Assembly: GCA_018398815.1 (NCBI GenBank)
Contig: JAFLJL010014718.1
Coordinates: 20,001-37,500, forward strand
Direction: 5' to 3'
DNA length: 17,500 bases
Source: Conus ventricosus
Lineage: Eukaryota; Mollusca; Gastropoda; Neogastropoda; Conidae
Numbering within the stretch: position 1 is the stretch's first letter; every line of letters begins with the position of its first letter. This document shows positions 1-10,195 of the stretch, piece after piece. The translations under genes were made by a program, and so were the position numbers. The notes under the pieces were generated by a model. The model had not been told where the DNA came from and ran no database searches. It saw only the letters and a program-made list of their open reading frames with translations.

Positions 1-103
1 TCACAATACGGTGGGACGGGAGGGAAAGACACGCGTACACTCAGAAAGACGTGCACCTTTGGGTGCTTGTATACCATGGAAGTGATGGTGATGGTGGTGG
101 CGA

Positions 104-108
<5 letters not shown>

Positions 109-163
<55 letters not shown>
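109..163. repeat. (GT)n microsatellite, about 27 units
   Basis: A perfect GT dinucleotide run, flanked upstream by a short GATGGT-rich stretch. It lies about 250 bases upstream of the candidate exon. Apparent reading frames through it encode only Val-Cys or, on the other strand, Thr-His repeats and are not genes. Confidence 0.97.
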
Positions 164-166
<3 letters not shown>

Positions 167-419
167 ATAAGCAATTTTTTCATGTCCCAATAAACGTTTT
201 CAGCTTGTTCTTTAGTTATTTCATTCACTCATCTACACCTGTTTATTTCTTCATCTTGTCCACTCTTGCCCCCCCCCCCTCCCCTTTCTTTTTCTTTAGT
301 AATAGTTCTTTCTTTCGGATAATCTTTCATCATACCCTTCTGTCTCTCTGTCCCTTTTCCTCCATCTCGAAGCGTTAATTCCTGCATCTTAACCCTCACT
401 AACTGCTTCATCCTGCCAG

Positions 420-1183
420 CTATCAAGATGGGCCGGCCTCGCAAGTGTGGCAGCAGCAGCAGCAGCAGCAACAACAACATCAGCATCAGCCTCAGCAGAG
501 ACGACTGGCAGAGGGCTACCCCTGTCTTCGGTGTCCGGTCTCCCTTTGGGATGGACCACAGGCGCTTCCCCACTGCCCGCGGTCCGTCTTCACTCCCTTT
601 GACCTTGGACGGTCCCAGGGACCACCATCCTCTTCCCCCCCATCAGCATGCCCAGCTGGTCGGGAGGCGCGGGGCTGGGAGACGCCTGGTGATGAAGCGG
701 TGTTACGCCCCTTGGTTCCTCCACCACCAGAGGCGCTGTTCGCTCCCTTCCCAGCGGGCTGGAAACAGGAAAACTGGCGTCAATGACGTCACGAAAAAAG
801 GTCCCAGACCCCTGGTGGTGAAATCGATGTCGTTTGATGGTGTTCCTCCTCCTCCACCCAGTAGTACGTCTCACAGTGTTGGACCAGGTACGCAGTCTTT
901 GCCATCGTCTTTGCCGCAGAGTATCAGAGTGGGGATGGACAGCACACCCGGAGAGCGTGACCAGTCGAGGTTGGCGGGTTATACATACACAGCTACTAGT
1001 GTCTGTTCTCTCAATGCCAGCACGCCTGCTCCACCTCTTCGGGACGTCTCCTGTCTAAGCCCTGACTCCAGGGTCCTTCGTCACTGCAGCAACCCTCGCC
1101 AACAATCTCTTCCGTCGTTTCTGTCATCATCACACGGGTTCGCCCCTTCTGGGTGTTCGGAATGGAACCACGGGAAGCCCGAA
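420..1183 (+). CDS. Candidate exon of an unrecognised host gene (partial)
   Basis: I do not recognise this protein. An uninterrupted frame runs from ATG 428 past position 1183 (about 250 codons), in clean sequence unlike the noisy DNA that follows. A plausible splice acceptor ends at 419: a CTAAC branch-like element and pyrimidines precede CCAG. A strong donor, GTAAGT, lies at 1184-1189. The ATG at 428 has A at -3 and G at +4, so it could be a true start inside an exon that begins with 5' UTR. The predicted protein is low-complexity and disordered, rich in Ser, Pro, Arg and His, with a Ser/Asn run from the CAG/CAA repeat at residues 9-17 and a five-Pro run near residue 140. No domain, signal peptide or membrane segment is visible. 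A second frame (445-786) reads the same repeat as poly-Gln and is also open. The real frame, and whether this is coding at all, are uncertain; low-complexity exons of regulatory proteins look like this. Confidence 0.35.
451..480 (+). repeat. (CAG)6(CAA)3 trinucleotide repeat
   Basis: Six CAG units are followed by three CAA units and CAT/CAG variants. It lies inside the candidate exon and encodes Ser/Asn in the longest frame or Gln in the next frame. CAA interruptions usually indicate a stabilised repeat. Confidence 0.9.
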
Positions 1184-1189
1184 GTAAGT

Positions 1190-2160
1190 TTTTCCCCCCA
1201 ACCACAGATCCCGTAACCCCCCCCAAAAAACCCGCACAACCGGTGCAAAGACTCCGTGGGATTCTTTTTCGCCTGGGCCGTTCCAACCCTTTCCTGGCGG
1301 GCCCGCAACCTTTTTAAACGACCTGCAAAACAAAGGGGGTTTGGGGACCAGCTCCCACTGGAGCGGGCCCCAGCCTTCCACCCCGGGGAATATTGCCAGT
1401 GCCGCACATTTGGGGGTTTTATTTTTCCACAAGGCCCCAACTCCCCCGCCAAAAACCCAAAAACATGCAGCAGGAAGGTGTTGGTTCCCACTAAGAGCAG
1501 GCCCCTAGGTTGAAAAAAAAAGTCCCGTCGTCCCCAGGATCCGGTGGGGCCCCCGGAAGGAAAAACCCTAAGCCGTTTTGGAAAAACCCCCTCGGCCCCG
1601 GAACACGTGACTGTCCTGCACACAAGGGGGGGGTTTTAATCCACCTCCAGACGGGAAAAAGCCACCGTCCCTCAAGCTAACCAGCCCGCCCTCACCAACC
1701 CAACAACAAAGGAAACCAAAAACCCCCCCAAAAATTGGGCCCATGAAGGAGGAACTCGGCAGGTTTGAGCCCTTTCGGATTCTGGGGCCCCAAAACCAGC
1801 GGTAACCGGTCCGCCATAAAGAAAATCCCCCTCCCCCGGGGCCCCCCCAAAAATATTTTAAGACGGGGAACCCCCCCTTTCCAACACACCGCCCCCTCGC
1901 CTCGAACTTATTAAAAAACTGGTAAAAAAAGCCGGGAGGGGAGAATGCCAGGGACAGGGTTTTCCTGAACTTCTGCAAAGGGCCGGGAAAAGTCCCCCTT
2001 CCCCCGCCCGTGAAACGGAACCGCTCTCCGGGCCCATGGTCTTCTTCCGCCCCCCCTCCCGCCACTTTTTTCGGGGTTTTCCCACAAAAACACACCACCA
2101 ACACCAAAACCCACACCACCCCCCCAAAACGCGCGGCATTTCCTTTACACGCCTTTTTCC
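1190..2160. other. C/G-run-rich noisy stretch, no gene identified
   Basis: The sequence turns abruptly into runs of four to nine C, G or A. Short open segments exist, for example + strand 1256-1513 and a stop-poor stretch around 1600-1800. No recognisable motif appears, and base runs are inflated in the same way as in the noisy LINE-A copy. It may contain continuing exon or intron sequence of the preceding candidate gene, but frames cannot be trusted here. Confidence 0.5.
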
Positions 2161-2190
2161 TCCCCCAAACGGGGGGGAACCCCACTTTTT

Positions 2191-2204
2191 CACCACAACA
2201 CACA

Positions 2205-2255
<51 letters not shown>

Positions 2256-2469
2256 CCGCCCCCACGCACGAAACACGCACCACCACGCACCGACACACAC
2301 AACACACCCCCCAAAACACACACACAACACCACACACACACACACACACCACACGAAGAGAAGAGAGAGAGAGAGAAAAAAACCAGGCGCAACCCCCCCC
2401 AAAAACCCCCAAAAAAAAACCAAAAGGAGAGAGAAAAAGGAGAGGGGGGGAGGAGAGAGAGAGGAGAGA

Positions 2470-2500
<31 letters not shown>

Positions 2501-2514
2501 TTGCATGATTTGTT
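2191..2514. repeat. Compound (CA)n then (GA)n microsatellite block
   Basis: A (CA)n run at about 2197-2252 is followed by interrupted CA tracts to about 2350, then purine-only GA tracts with A and G runs from 2354 to 2500. Long apparent ORFs on both strands here are only translations of the dinucleotide repeats. Confidence 0.95.
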
Positions 2515-2612
2515 ACAGATCTGAAGAACCCGGGGCGAAAAAAAGCAAGAGAAAAAATTTAATGAAATAAACATTTAAAAGGGAAACGGGAGTGCGGTGC
2601 CCCATTTCGTCC

Positions 2613-2880
2613 CACACACACACACACAACACACACACACACACACACACAACACACAACACAACACACACGCCCAAAACCCACGCCCACACACACACAC
2701 ACACACCCCCACACACACAACACACACACAACACACACACTACGCACGCACACGACGCACCCACACAGAGAAAAACACAACAGATTCCCCTATCTATCTA
2801 TCGATCGTCGACCCGTCCGTCTGTTGTTTACTGCCCTGTCTGTCTACTTGCCGTCTGTCTGTCTGCTGTCTATCTGCAAA
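2613..2880. repeat. Interrupted (CA)n block followed by degraded (GTCT)n/(TATC)n
   Basis: CA repeats broken by CAA and CCC interruptions cover about 2613-2770. From about 2790 to 2880 there are decayed tetranucleotides of the CTAT, CCGT and GTCT types. No gene is visible. Confidence 0.92.
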
Positions 2881-2935
2881 ATCATTGTTATAGTGACGGG
2901 TAATTGGTAGCCTGCATTTCCCTCCACACTTTTTA

Positions 2936-2992
2936 TTCTCTCTCTCTCTCTTCTCCTCTCTCTCTCCTTCTCTCTCTCCCTCTCTCCCTACA
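2936..2992. repeat. (CT)n microsatellite upstream of a LINE tail
   Basis: Imperfect CT repeats with CTC and TTC interruptions. They abut the 5' side of the short LINE 3' fragment that starts near 2993. Confidence 0.93.
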
Positions 2993-3107
2993 TTTTTTTA
3001 TTTCACTGCTATTGTTGACCCTACCAGGGCGAGGACTGGATGAAAAAAAGCACGTTAGGGCTTATTATTACCTCTAAATAAAAAATTTTGTCTTGTCTTG
3101 TTTTTCT
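2993..3107 (+). mobile_element. 5'-truncated non-LTR retrotransposon 3' end with (TTGTC)n tail
   Basis: About 115 bases hold only the 3' end of an element. They contain an ACCCTACCAGGGCGAGGACT-type segment, a short potential hairpin (AAGC...GCTT near 3051-3063), an AATAAA signal at 3077-3082, and a tail of TTGTC-type pentamer repeats. This layout is typical of CR1/L2-like LINE 3' ends or of SINEs that borrow them. CT repeats lie directly on both sides. Family assignment is inference from the tail structure. Confidence 0.6.
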
Positions 3108-3190
3108 CTCTCTCTCTTTTCCCCTCTCCTTCTCTCTTCTCTCTCTCCCCCTCTTTTCCCTTTCTCTCTCTCTCTCCCCTCTTCCCCCCC
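3108..3190. repeat. (CT)n microsatellite between two LINEs
   Basis: Pyrimidine-only CT repeats with C and T runs directly follow the pentamer tail of the truncated LINE and end in a C run just before the probable 5' end of LINE-A. Confidence 0.93.
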
Positions 3191-4250
3191 CCCGACCGGG
3201 GGACGTGTTTTTCCCGAGTGCTGCTACTGTTTATTTGCGGGGTGTGTTTATATCTATTCGTTTTCTTCCCGTGTAAAAATTGACCACACAGGCCGGGTGC
3301 TTCGTCTTTGTTTCTGTGAACAAAGGGTTTTTTCCCCTTATTTGAAAACGTGTGTTTTAAGGGGAAAATATCAGTGTAATTTTTTTTTTTTTTCCCTCAA
3401 GTTTTATTCAACCGGTTTATGTGTGTTGTGCTGTGTGCGGACGCGGGGGCGAGACGCCTTGTTTGCTTCCCTGCGGACGCAGGGCGAGACGCCTTGATTG
3501 CTTCCAGCTGTTGAAGCATGACCCCCCCGGGGCCCCCAGGGGGCCTCTTTTTCGTCACCCGTAAGCTGTCCCCTTTCCGAGGAAACGGGCCCCCCGGTTT
3601 CATAAAAGGGGACGACTGTTCGTGTCCATGGCCTTTTGTGTAGAAGTGGGCTTAAAACCCAGCTAATCTTTTGGGGGGAGTCAGAGGGGACCCGTCAACC
3701 CCGGTTCCTTTTTTCCGGTTTTTCCCCCCACCCACCTTCGGGTTTGTGCTGTTGTACATTTCCTCACCAGTTAAAACTGCAGTACATCCGTCTTCCCCGG
3801 CCGGGGAGGCCGTCCATCTACGGGGGAAACCCCCCCACTCCAACATGGTAAAGTCGTCCACAGAAATTGACGATCAGTCTGCAGTTATAGGGTACGTCGG
3901 ACAACCCTAAACTAAAAGCCACGCTTACACAAAACAAAAACTTTTAGAGTTCCCAACTCAGAACTTCACTCTTGGCGTGATGCGTTAGCTTTTCGCACCT
4001 AAATGCCCCTTCCCTGACTCTCCGTTCAACATTAAGGGGAAGACAGGGTGAGGGCAAAAAAGTTATCAAAGACCGCTGTGCTGTGCGGAGGTTTCCAATA
4101 AAATTTTTAGCAAACATTTGTTCAATTTACAAGCAGACAGAAAAATGCCCACAATAACACTTTATTTCCAAAAAAAAATAACAAAAAAAAAGGGTTTCTG
4201 GCTCATGTTAGTCCGGGGGTTTTAAAGTGTAGGCATGGGCAAAGAAAATT
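3190..4250 (+). other. Probable 5' leader of LINE-A, no ORF recognised
   Basis: Mixed sequence with many homopolymer runs. Apart from a 35-base tandem duplication at 3436-3505, I see no conserved motif. Short open frames (for example 3636-3851) resemble nothing I know. It may be the LINE-A 5' UTR or unrelated flanking DNA. Confidence 0.35.
3436..3505. repeat. Two-copy tandem repeat of about 35 bases
   Basis: Unit 1 (about 3436-3470) and unit 2 (3472-3505) share GCGGACGC, GGGCGAGACGCCTTG and TTGCTTCC in order, with one substitution (T/A before TTGC) and small differences in the G run. Confidence 0.85.
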
Positions 4251-4259
4251 TTAAAAATT

Positions 4260-6231
4260 TTGTGTGCCTTTGGGGCAAACTCCAAACTTAGCATGGAGCC
4301 AAACATGTGTGGGAAGAGCACGGGCGCTGGGCACATCGCCGAGGATTTACCAACAGTGACCAGCGGGGGAAAATGGGAACTCAGTGTAAAAGGCCCCGTT
4401 ATCACTGACCCCTTTCCCGATACAGCCGCCACCACGTATTTTTTTCCTAAAACCACGGAGCCCCGCATCACTGGTGATTCACAGTCCTGGAGGTAAAACA
4501 CGGATGTCACAGAACCCCAGTGACACGACCCCATACCCCAGAGATAAAAACTACCATGACATGCCCCCCACTCCCCCCAGAGAAAACAGCAACCATGACA
4601 CTCCCTCCTACCCCAGAGATAAAACCCCAGGGGCACGACCCCCACTACCCCAGGAAAACGCTGCCATGAACGACCCCCAACCCCTGAGAAAACAACCACC
4701 AATGACATGACCCCACTACCCCAAAAAAACAATACAAAGACACTGAGCCCACTACCCCAGAGAAACAACTAAAAAAGACACTGACCCCCACTCCCGAGAA
4801 AACAACTACTTGACACGCCCCCACTCCCCCCAGAGAAAACAATACCAGTGACACGACCCCACTACCCAGAGAAAACAGCCCCCAAGACACTGACCCCACA
4901 CCCCATGATAAAACAACTACTGGTCAGACTGACGAAACCACCAAGTGGGCCCATTTCTACTGACAACACAGACCCCACCACCCCCAATGCCAGTACAATC
5001 ACAGACGTAAAAATTGCACCATGCCTCTTTTTTTCACTGCATCGTCGATACTTGCATAAAAAACCTTGAGCAGAATTTTAAAACTCAGATTGACAACAAA
5101 ATGGGGATTTTAAAACAACGATGCAGGAGAAAATTGACAGTCTGCAAGATAGTGCAACACACACGAAATCAGTCAAAGAACAAACGAAGCTAATTGACAG
5201 TGTGTTGCCATAAAAAGCCCCTCTTAAAATCAGCACGTGACTGCACACATACCACGCCATTTGTAAAGTCTCAAAAAGTAACGCAGCCAGAACAAAAAAC
5301 ACGGGAAAATCTCGCAAGTGCGTACTAAGAAAAGTGGTTTTAGGGACAAAGAACAGCTGTTACTCACGCTGTGGCCGCCCTCACGTCCCCACAACAAACC
5401 AGCCTTTGAAGACGCAGACGACTCCACCCCTGTAAAGGGGTAATACTACAGCAGTCTCTGACCGACAGCTCAATCAAACTACCCCAAAAAATTCAGGACC
5501 CGTCTTCCCCCCAAAGGCAAACTTGTAAACTTCATTGGGGGGTTTTAAACCTCCAGTAATTGACCGACAAGACGGACAGGATGGGGCTACCCATGTACGC
5601 ACAATGCCGGGGCAAAGGTGACTGACGTCACTGCTGCCCTCGAGTTTGGGCGTAAAAGAGGAGTCACCGGGGGTAGCATTGCATGTGGGGGGAAACGACC
5701 TTCACAGACCTACTCTGTAACCGCTTCAGCAGGTTTTTGGGTCGCTTCTGGACGGGAAAAGAGTTTTTCCTCTCCCAAAATTGCTGTCTCTGCTTACTTC
5801 CTAAAAACCTTTTCCCTTTTAAAATTCATTAATTTGATGAATGGGAACTGCAGTCCATGTGCAAAACAAGTGCATGTTTTTTGTTTGAAACAAATTTCGT
5901 TGATCAAAATTTAGGACGTTCAAAACTATTTACATCGGGTGGTATTTACCTTCGCCAGTGGCTTGTCGCTCTGGGTTACGGCAAATATTTATTTCTGGCA
6001 CCCCCTGTGAACCGGCCTCCACGGGAATCAGGTAATGGGGCAAACCCAGGCTATGTCAGGAAAGCCCTTGCAACAAACCCTAAAAAAATACAGTCTTTAA
6101 AATTAAAAGAAAACCGGTCAAGCACCTTCCCCCCTGAGTTTCGTCGGATGGGCAGCCCTTTACCCCCCCTCATAGGAAATCGTCCTGATTCTTATTTTAA
6201 AAAATTTACCCCCAGAGACAGTTCAACGTAG
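4260..6231 (+). pseudogene. LINE-A ORF1: Thr/Pro repeats, coiled coil and SGNH-esterase-like domain, frameshifted
   Basis: Read across several frames, this region gives an N-terminal stretch (open 4260-4496), Thr/Pro-rich 13-residue repeats (about 4500-4990), and a probable coiled coil (about 5050-5215, around a NLEQ/KTQIDNK segment). An SGNH-hydrolase-like domain follows. Its visible blocks are ALHVGGND at 5676-5699 (the GxND block), KIAVS near 5779-5793 (the strand before the usual xxPR), and GGIYL at 5938-5952, where the family has DGxHL with the catalytic His; here Asp is Gly and His is Tyr. The last 124 codons (5857-6231) are open in one frame and end in a basic, Pro-rich tail and TAG. 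CR1-group ORF1 proteins are known to carry such esterase-like domains and to bind nucleic acid in RNP particles. No block I Ser motif is seen. The copy cannot encode an intact protein as written. Confidence 0.7.
4500..4990 (+). repeat. About 39-bp minisatellite encoding Thr/Pro-rich repeats inside ORF1
   Basis: Twelve or so decayed units share the order ACAACTACC, AGTGACAC, TGACCCCACTACCCC and AGAGAAA. In the best frame a unit reads approximately TTSDTDPTTPEKT. Units vary in length because of small indels. The antisense open frame 4208-4768 is a mirror of this repeat. Codon-multiple unit length fits an expanding repeat within a protein. Confidence 0.75.
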
Positions 6232-6721
6232 CTCAAACAACACTTGGGCAATGCCCTGAATTTTTCCCCCAAAATCCATTTTCTCAAAAAGAAACCTTTT
6301 TTCCCCCCCAGCAAAGCCACCCAAGCCCTACTTTTAAAAGACCTCCCATGACATCAATGGCCCATGTTTCCCCCATTGGCCTTTCTCCCCCTTCCCCCCC
6401 TGCCTTTCAATCCTTGGACACAAATGTATCATTATTTCCCTCCCCCCGCCTAAAGAAAATTTCCGGATCCGGAATTCAGATAAAAGGCTTGCGTCTCGCC
6501 CTTTCCCAAATGCAGGGTCGAGCCTTGAAAATACCCCTTCCCCCCCCCCCCCCCCGCCCAAATTTACCCATCCCCTGCCTCCAGCTCCATACCCTCCCCC
6601 TTCCCCCCTCACCCCCAGCCCTGTCTTCTTTCCCCCCTGCTTGCTCCTCTCACCTTTCCCCTTCCCATCACGCACTCACTCCTCCTCCCTTCCCCCCCCC
6701 CCCCCAACCCTGTGAGTCTTT

Positions 6722-6769
<48 letters not shown>

Positions 6770-6780
6770 ACTTCCCCCGT
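6232..6780 (+). repeat. Pyrimidine-rich ORF1/ORF2 linker with a 47-base poly(C) run
   Basis: C-rich sequence with C runs at about 6540-6556, 6691-6705 and a 47-base run at 6723-6769. An open frame 6348-6908 passes through it as poly-Pro. It might be an extended Pro-rich ORF1 tail or simply a C/T-rich linker; the run lengths are not reliable given the local error pattern. Confidence 0.7.
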
Positions 6781-9700
6781 ATTGCTTAGTTTTTCTGTGG
6801 AGACTGTACTATTGTGACCCGGGCAGGGTTGAAAGCGACATTTTTCTTGGTTGGGCCATACTTCCCGAATATTGTTATCAACACATACTTGAATTGCCTT
6901 TGGGCTGAACTTCATTCCCCGCTTTTGGATTTTGTGTTTCTTGGGTATTTTATGTTGCTGATTTTTATTTTTCATTGTTGTTGTAACAGTATTGCTGATT
7001 TTATATTTTAATTTTTGTTGTAACGTATATTATTTTGTTTTATTGCTCAGGATTTCCCTAGAATTAAAACAATGGCCATTGTATTTTAATTAATACGATG
7101 CGGTTACGCATTGGTCACCTAAAAGTTTATCTCTGCCAAATAAGATTTAGATGCTGTTTTTTTCTAAACAATCCCCTTCTTTTTATTGCTTGGGCTAGGA
7201 AACTCGCCTTGACACCGTTTAAAGTACAGCTTTTCCTAACAAAATATAACTTTGGGCCGCACGATGCCCATCACTCTGGGAAAAAGGGCTTGGAATATTA
7301 TTCATCAAAACATCGCTCACTGTACAAAAAAGGGGGCTTTACCTTGAACCTGATAATGTTAATGCATGTGGCTGCAGGTAAAAAACCCCAACTCAGCCCC
7401 CTTCTAGTTGGATAGTGTACAGGAAACCCCCTGCCACTTTCCTTTGGTATGACAACTTTGTACACTGATGGATGAGTATAAAAGAACATCCAAATTCATT
7501 CTTCTCTATTTTAACATTATCGTTAAAACGGAGCCTGCCGGGATGCGACCACCACACCTTTGGCTTGCATCAGCTTATTATAATCCAACTAGAATGCAAA
7601 GACATTTTACTTGCTGGTCATACACACAAACAACAAAACCCTGGGATTTTCATAACAGTTGGGGGGAAAAAAGCAAAGCACCACTGTTTTCATTTTTGCA
7701 CGGGTTTTTAAACTTCCCAAAACAACAGAATAAGGGCCACACAAACCAATTTAAAATCGCTGCTTCAAAAATTTCAGTAAGGATGAATTTTTTTCCCCGA
7801 CTTAAGCTTAGCTCCTTTTTATAGTGTACCAATTACAAGACCAAATGAAGCGTATAATACCTGGGATAATTTCTTTCTCTCAAATTTTTGAAAAACATGC
7901 CCCCCTAGAAAAAAAAAGGGGGAAAAACAGAGTACTTCCCAGCTGGTGACAAAGAAATTTTTTATAGAAATGGCACAAGGGGTGCACTAAAACCCAAAAA
8001 AAGTAGTGAATAAAAAACAAGAAACAAGGGATCAGATCTAGTTGAAAAACAAAATCTGGCATTTTTGGAAACTGAAAAACGCAAACAGGGTACAGCTCAT
8101 TATGGCGTGCTTTTAAAGAAAAACTGACAAGTCGAAAAGAAACAATAATACTGCGACTATTTGGGCTGCAACACTTTTTAACAATCATTTCCTTTAGGTA
8201 ACTGAATCGTACAAACGGCTGCCATGCACATTTTTTTTTCGGGAGAAACCCAGCTGTTCTTCAAACGTTTTGTCAAAAACGAATTAAATACTAGAGATTC
8301 TTTATCATCCCCTTACTGCTATTAAAAAAAAAGGTTCCTTAATTTCAAAACTTAAAAATAAAAAAGCAATGGGTCCCGATAACTTAAATGCTTCTTACTC
8401 AAGCTTGCTCTACCTTACATTTTTGATACCCTTACGTTGTTTATAATTTTGTGTTTGATCAAATTTTCTTCCCCTGTGGGCTAAAGGCACAAAAGTGGTT
8501 CCCATACCCAAATCAAAGATTCCTGATTAAACAATTTTTGACCAAATCTCTTTTTTTCCTTGTATCGAAACCCCTAGAGAGCATGTTCACAAAAAAACCC
8601 AACTAAACATTGGACATCACAAACTTTTCCACCCATTTCATCTGGCTTTCGTCAAAATCACTCATGCCCCACGGCCTTAACACGCCCCTTTTATCATGGA
8701 TCAGCCATCAACGAAAAAAGCTCACTGGAACTGTTTCCTTGATTTTAAGAAAGCGTTTGATCTTTAACCACAACATATTATTAAAAAAAAAAACTGCATA
8801 TTTCAAAATCCGGGAGAGTCACCCCTTTCGTCATATTTTAAAGCAGGGCCCCCTTTTACTTTAAACGGGACTTATTTCCCCTGAAGGAATATGAGCGTGG
8901 CGTTTTTCCCCAAGGCCTTCCTGGGGCCTCTTTTCTTTTGATTTTTATAAATACCTACCGAGCACTAGTTTACAATGATGTCAGCTGTGATTGTTCCCGA
9001 CGAAGATCTTCCTGTAGTATAAAACATCATTCTTACAAAAATGTTTCAACAAAGTTTCCCTGATGTCTTAGAAAAGGGGCAACCAAAACCGAATGGGCCT
9101 TAATTCCCCCCCAAAACAAAAAGTATGGGCCTAGCATCGGACAGAAACACAACACAGATCTTATGTTGGCCTAAAAATGATTAAACCCTTTATCGAGCGG
9201 GTTCCGAAACCGGTCTTAGGGGGTGATCATTGATGAGAATTTAAAAGGGAATCACATATAAATCATGTTTGCAAACAGTTGGGCCCCAAATTTTTTTTTT
9301 TACTCAATAAATCAGTTATTATTTGAACCAATATCCCGGAAAAAATTTTTTGAAAGCCCTTGCCTTTTTCACATCAACTATGGGTCCACGCTGGAGTGGG
9401 GCCGGTGAAAACACATAAAAAAATCAACTCTATGCATGAAGGGAATTAAACTGATTCTTCCCCACAAGTCCCCTTCAAAACCCTGGGCAAATTCGCAAAA
9501 CTAATGATGTTACCACGCAAGCCAAAAACCCCATAATAAGGGAGTACTAAAGTTTAAAGTCCATGCAAAAATGGCCCAACATATCTTGGGTGAGGGTTTA
9601 TCAAATGGCAACAATGCGATAGATTAAATAATTAATTCACCACGTCCGCATTATTTTTTCAAACTAGTTTTGCATTTTTTGGTCCATCGTGTGGGAACTC

Positions 9701-9790
9701 CTTCCTCCGTCTGCCAAAACTTCAATCACTGCCTCCCTTTAAACAGCAGGACTTAAAAAATTTACTTTAAACAATAAATCAAAAACCTTT
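6780..9790 (+). pseudogene. LINE-A ORF2: APE endonuclease plus reverse transcriptase, multiply frameshifted
   Basis: The N-terminal endonuclease is recognisable from about 7095. It shows a HLNVxxL-like start (7110-7130), ETRLD near 7198-7212 (catalytic Glu), the DAHH segment near 7260, a decayed GDFN site near 7508-7520 read as YFNI, and a stretch resembling QPTR...DHIYTN (7580-7640) before the SDH-like end. The reverse transcriptase follows. Finger motifs around 8370-8400 read like KKAMGPDNLNAS. Palm motif A FLDFKKAFD is at 8735-8761 with the first catalytic Asp codon at 8741. A decayed GVPQG...LGPL site lies at 8899-8930 and a corrupted FADD-like site near 8985-9005. A thumb LGVIIDEN-like segment is near 9218-9240. 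The C-terminal part includes SHINY...W near 9368-9395 and WNSLP near 9690. Such proteins nick target DNA and copy the element RNA there (target-primed reverse transcription). Nearly every domain is out of frame with the next; many breaks look like homopolymer errors. Confidence 0.8.
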
Positions 9791-9846
9791 TATCATATCT
9801 CAACGCCCTCTTTTATGCTTGCCTCTATATTACAATGAAAATGTTT

Positions 9847-9930
9847 GGTGTGTGTGTTGTGTGTGTGTGTGTGGTGTTGTGGTGTGTGTGTGGGTGTGTG
9901 GTGGGTGGGTATACGCATGCGTGCGTGTAT
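9847..9930 (+). repeat. (GT)n array in the LINE-A 3' UTR, copy 1
   Basis: Interrupted GT repeats follow the CTCTATATTA...ATGAAAATG sequence just after the ORF2 end. The second LINE-A copy carries a GT array at the same point (11583 onward), so this microsatellite belongs to the element. Confidence 0.9.
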
Positions 9931-10195
9931 GTGGGGCTGTGGGCAGTGGCGCGCGAGCTAGGGCTGACTGTGTTTGTGTAAATTTTTTAATGGGTTTTTT
10001 TTTTTTAAAAAAATTTTCTTTTTTAAATTGTTATTTTTTAAAATTTTAATGTTGCTATAATTTTTTTTCATTGTTTCGTCATTTTGATTGTGCAGTCTGT
10101 TTTGTTGAATGTTGTAGAAAAGCAAGGGCAATTGGAAGAATAGGGATGCCTAAAACTCTTCCTTAGTAATAAAGATTTTTAGTCTTGATTCTCGC

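Larger units (their letters stand above)
3190..10195 (+). mobile_element. LINE-A: near full-length CR1-like non-LTR retrotransposon, degraded
   Basis: The order of parts on the + strand is: 5' leader, ORF1 (Thr/Pro repeats, coiled coil, SGNH-like domain), pyrimidine-rich linker, ORF2 (APE endonuclease then reverse transcriptase), 3' UTR with a (GT)n array, AATAAA at 10168-10173, and a decayed TTGAGTC-type tail. An esterase-like ORF1 combined with an APE/RT ORF2 is the known layout of CR1-group elements. Every domain needs frame changes to read through. The 3' boundary is well supported because the second copy ends at the same point. The 5' boundary at about 3190 is inferred only from the end of the CT array. 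It could instead lie anywhere up to about 4250. Confidence 0.75.

Noticed and set aside
1081..1623. Minus-strand open frame of 180 codons
   Set aside because: Opposite to the candidate exon and crossing into noisy sequence; no motif and no splice or start support.
1568..2574. Long minus-strand open frames of 312 and 238 codons
   Set aside because: They are translations of (CA/GA)n repeats and homopolymer-rich noise (Val-Cys, Ser-Leu repeats) without any domain.
3636..3910. Overlapping 70-80 codon frames on both strands
   Set aside because: Located in homopolymer-noisy DNA with no recognisable domain and mutually contradictory frames.
4208..4768. Minus-strand open frame of 186 codons
   Set aside because: It is antisense to the Thr/Pro-encoding minisatellite of LINE-A ORF1, whose + strand frame joins recognisable ORF1 parts.
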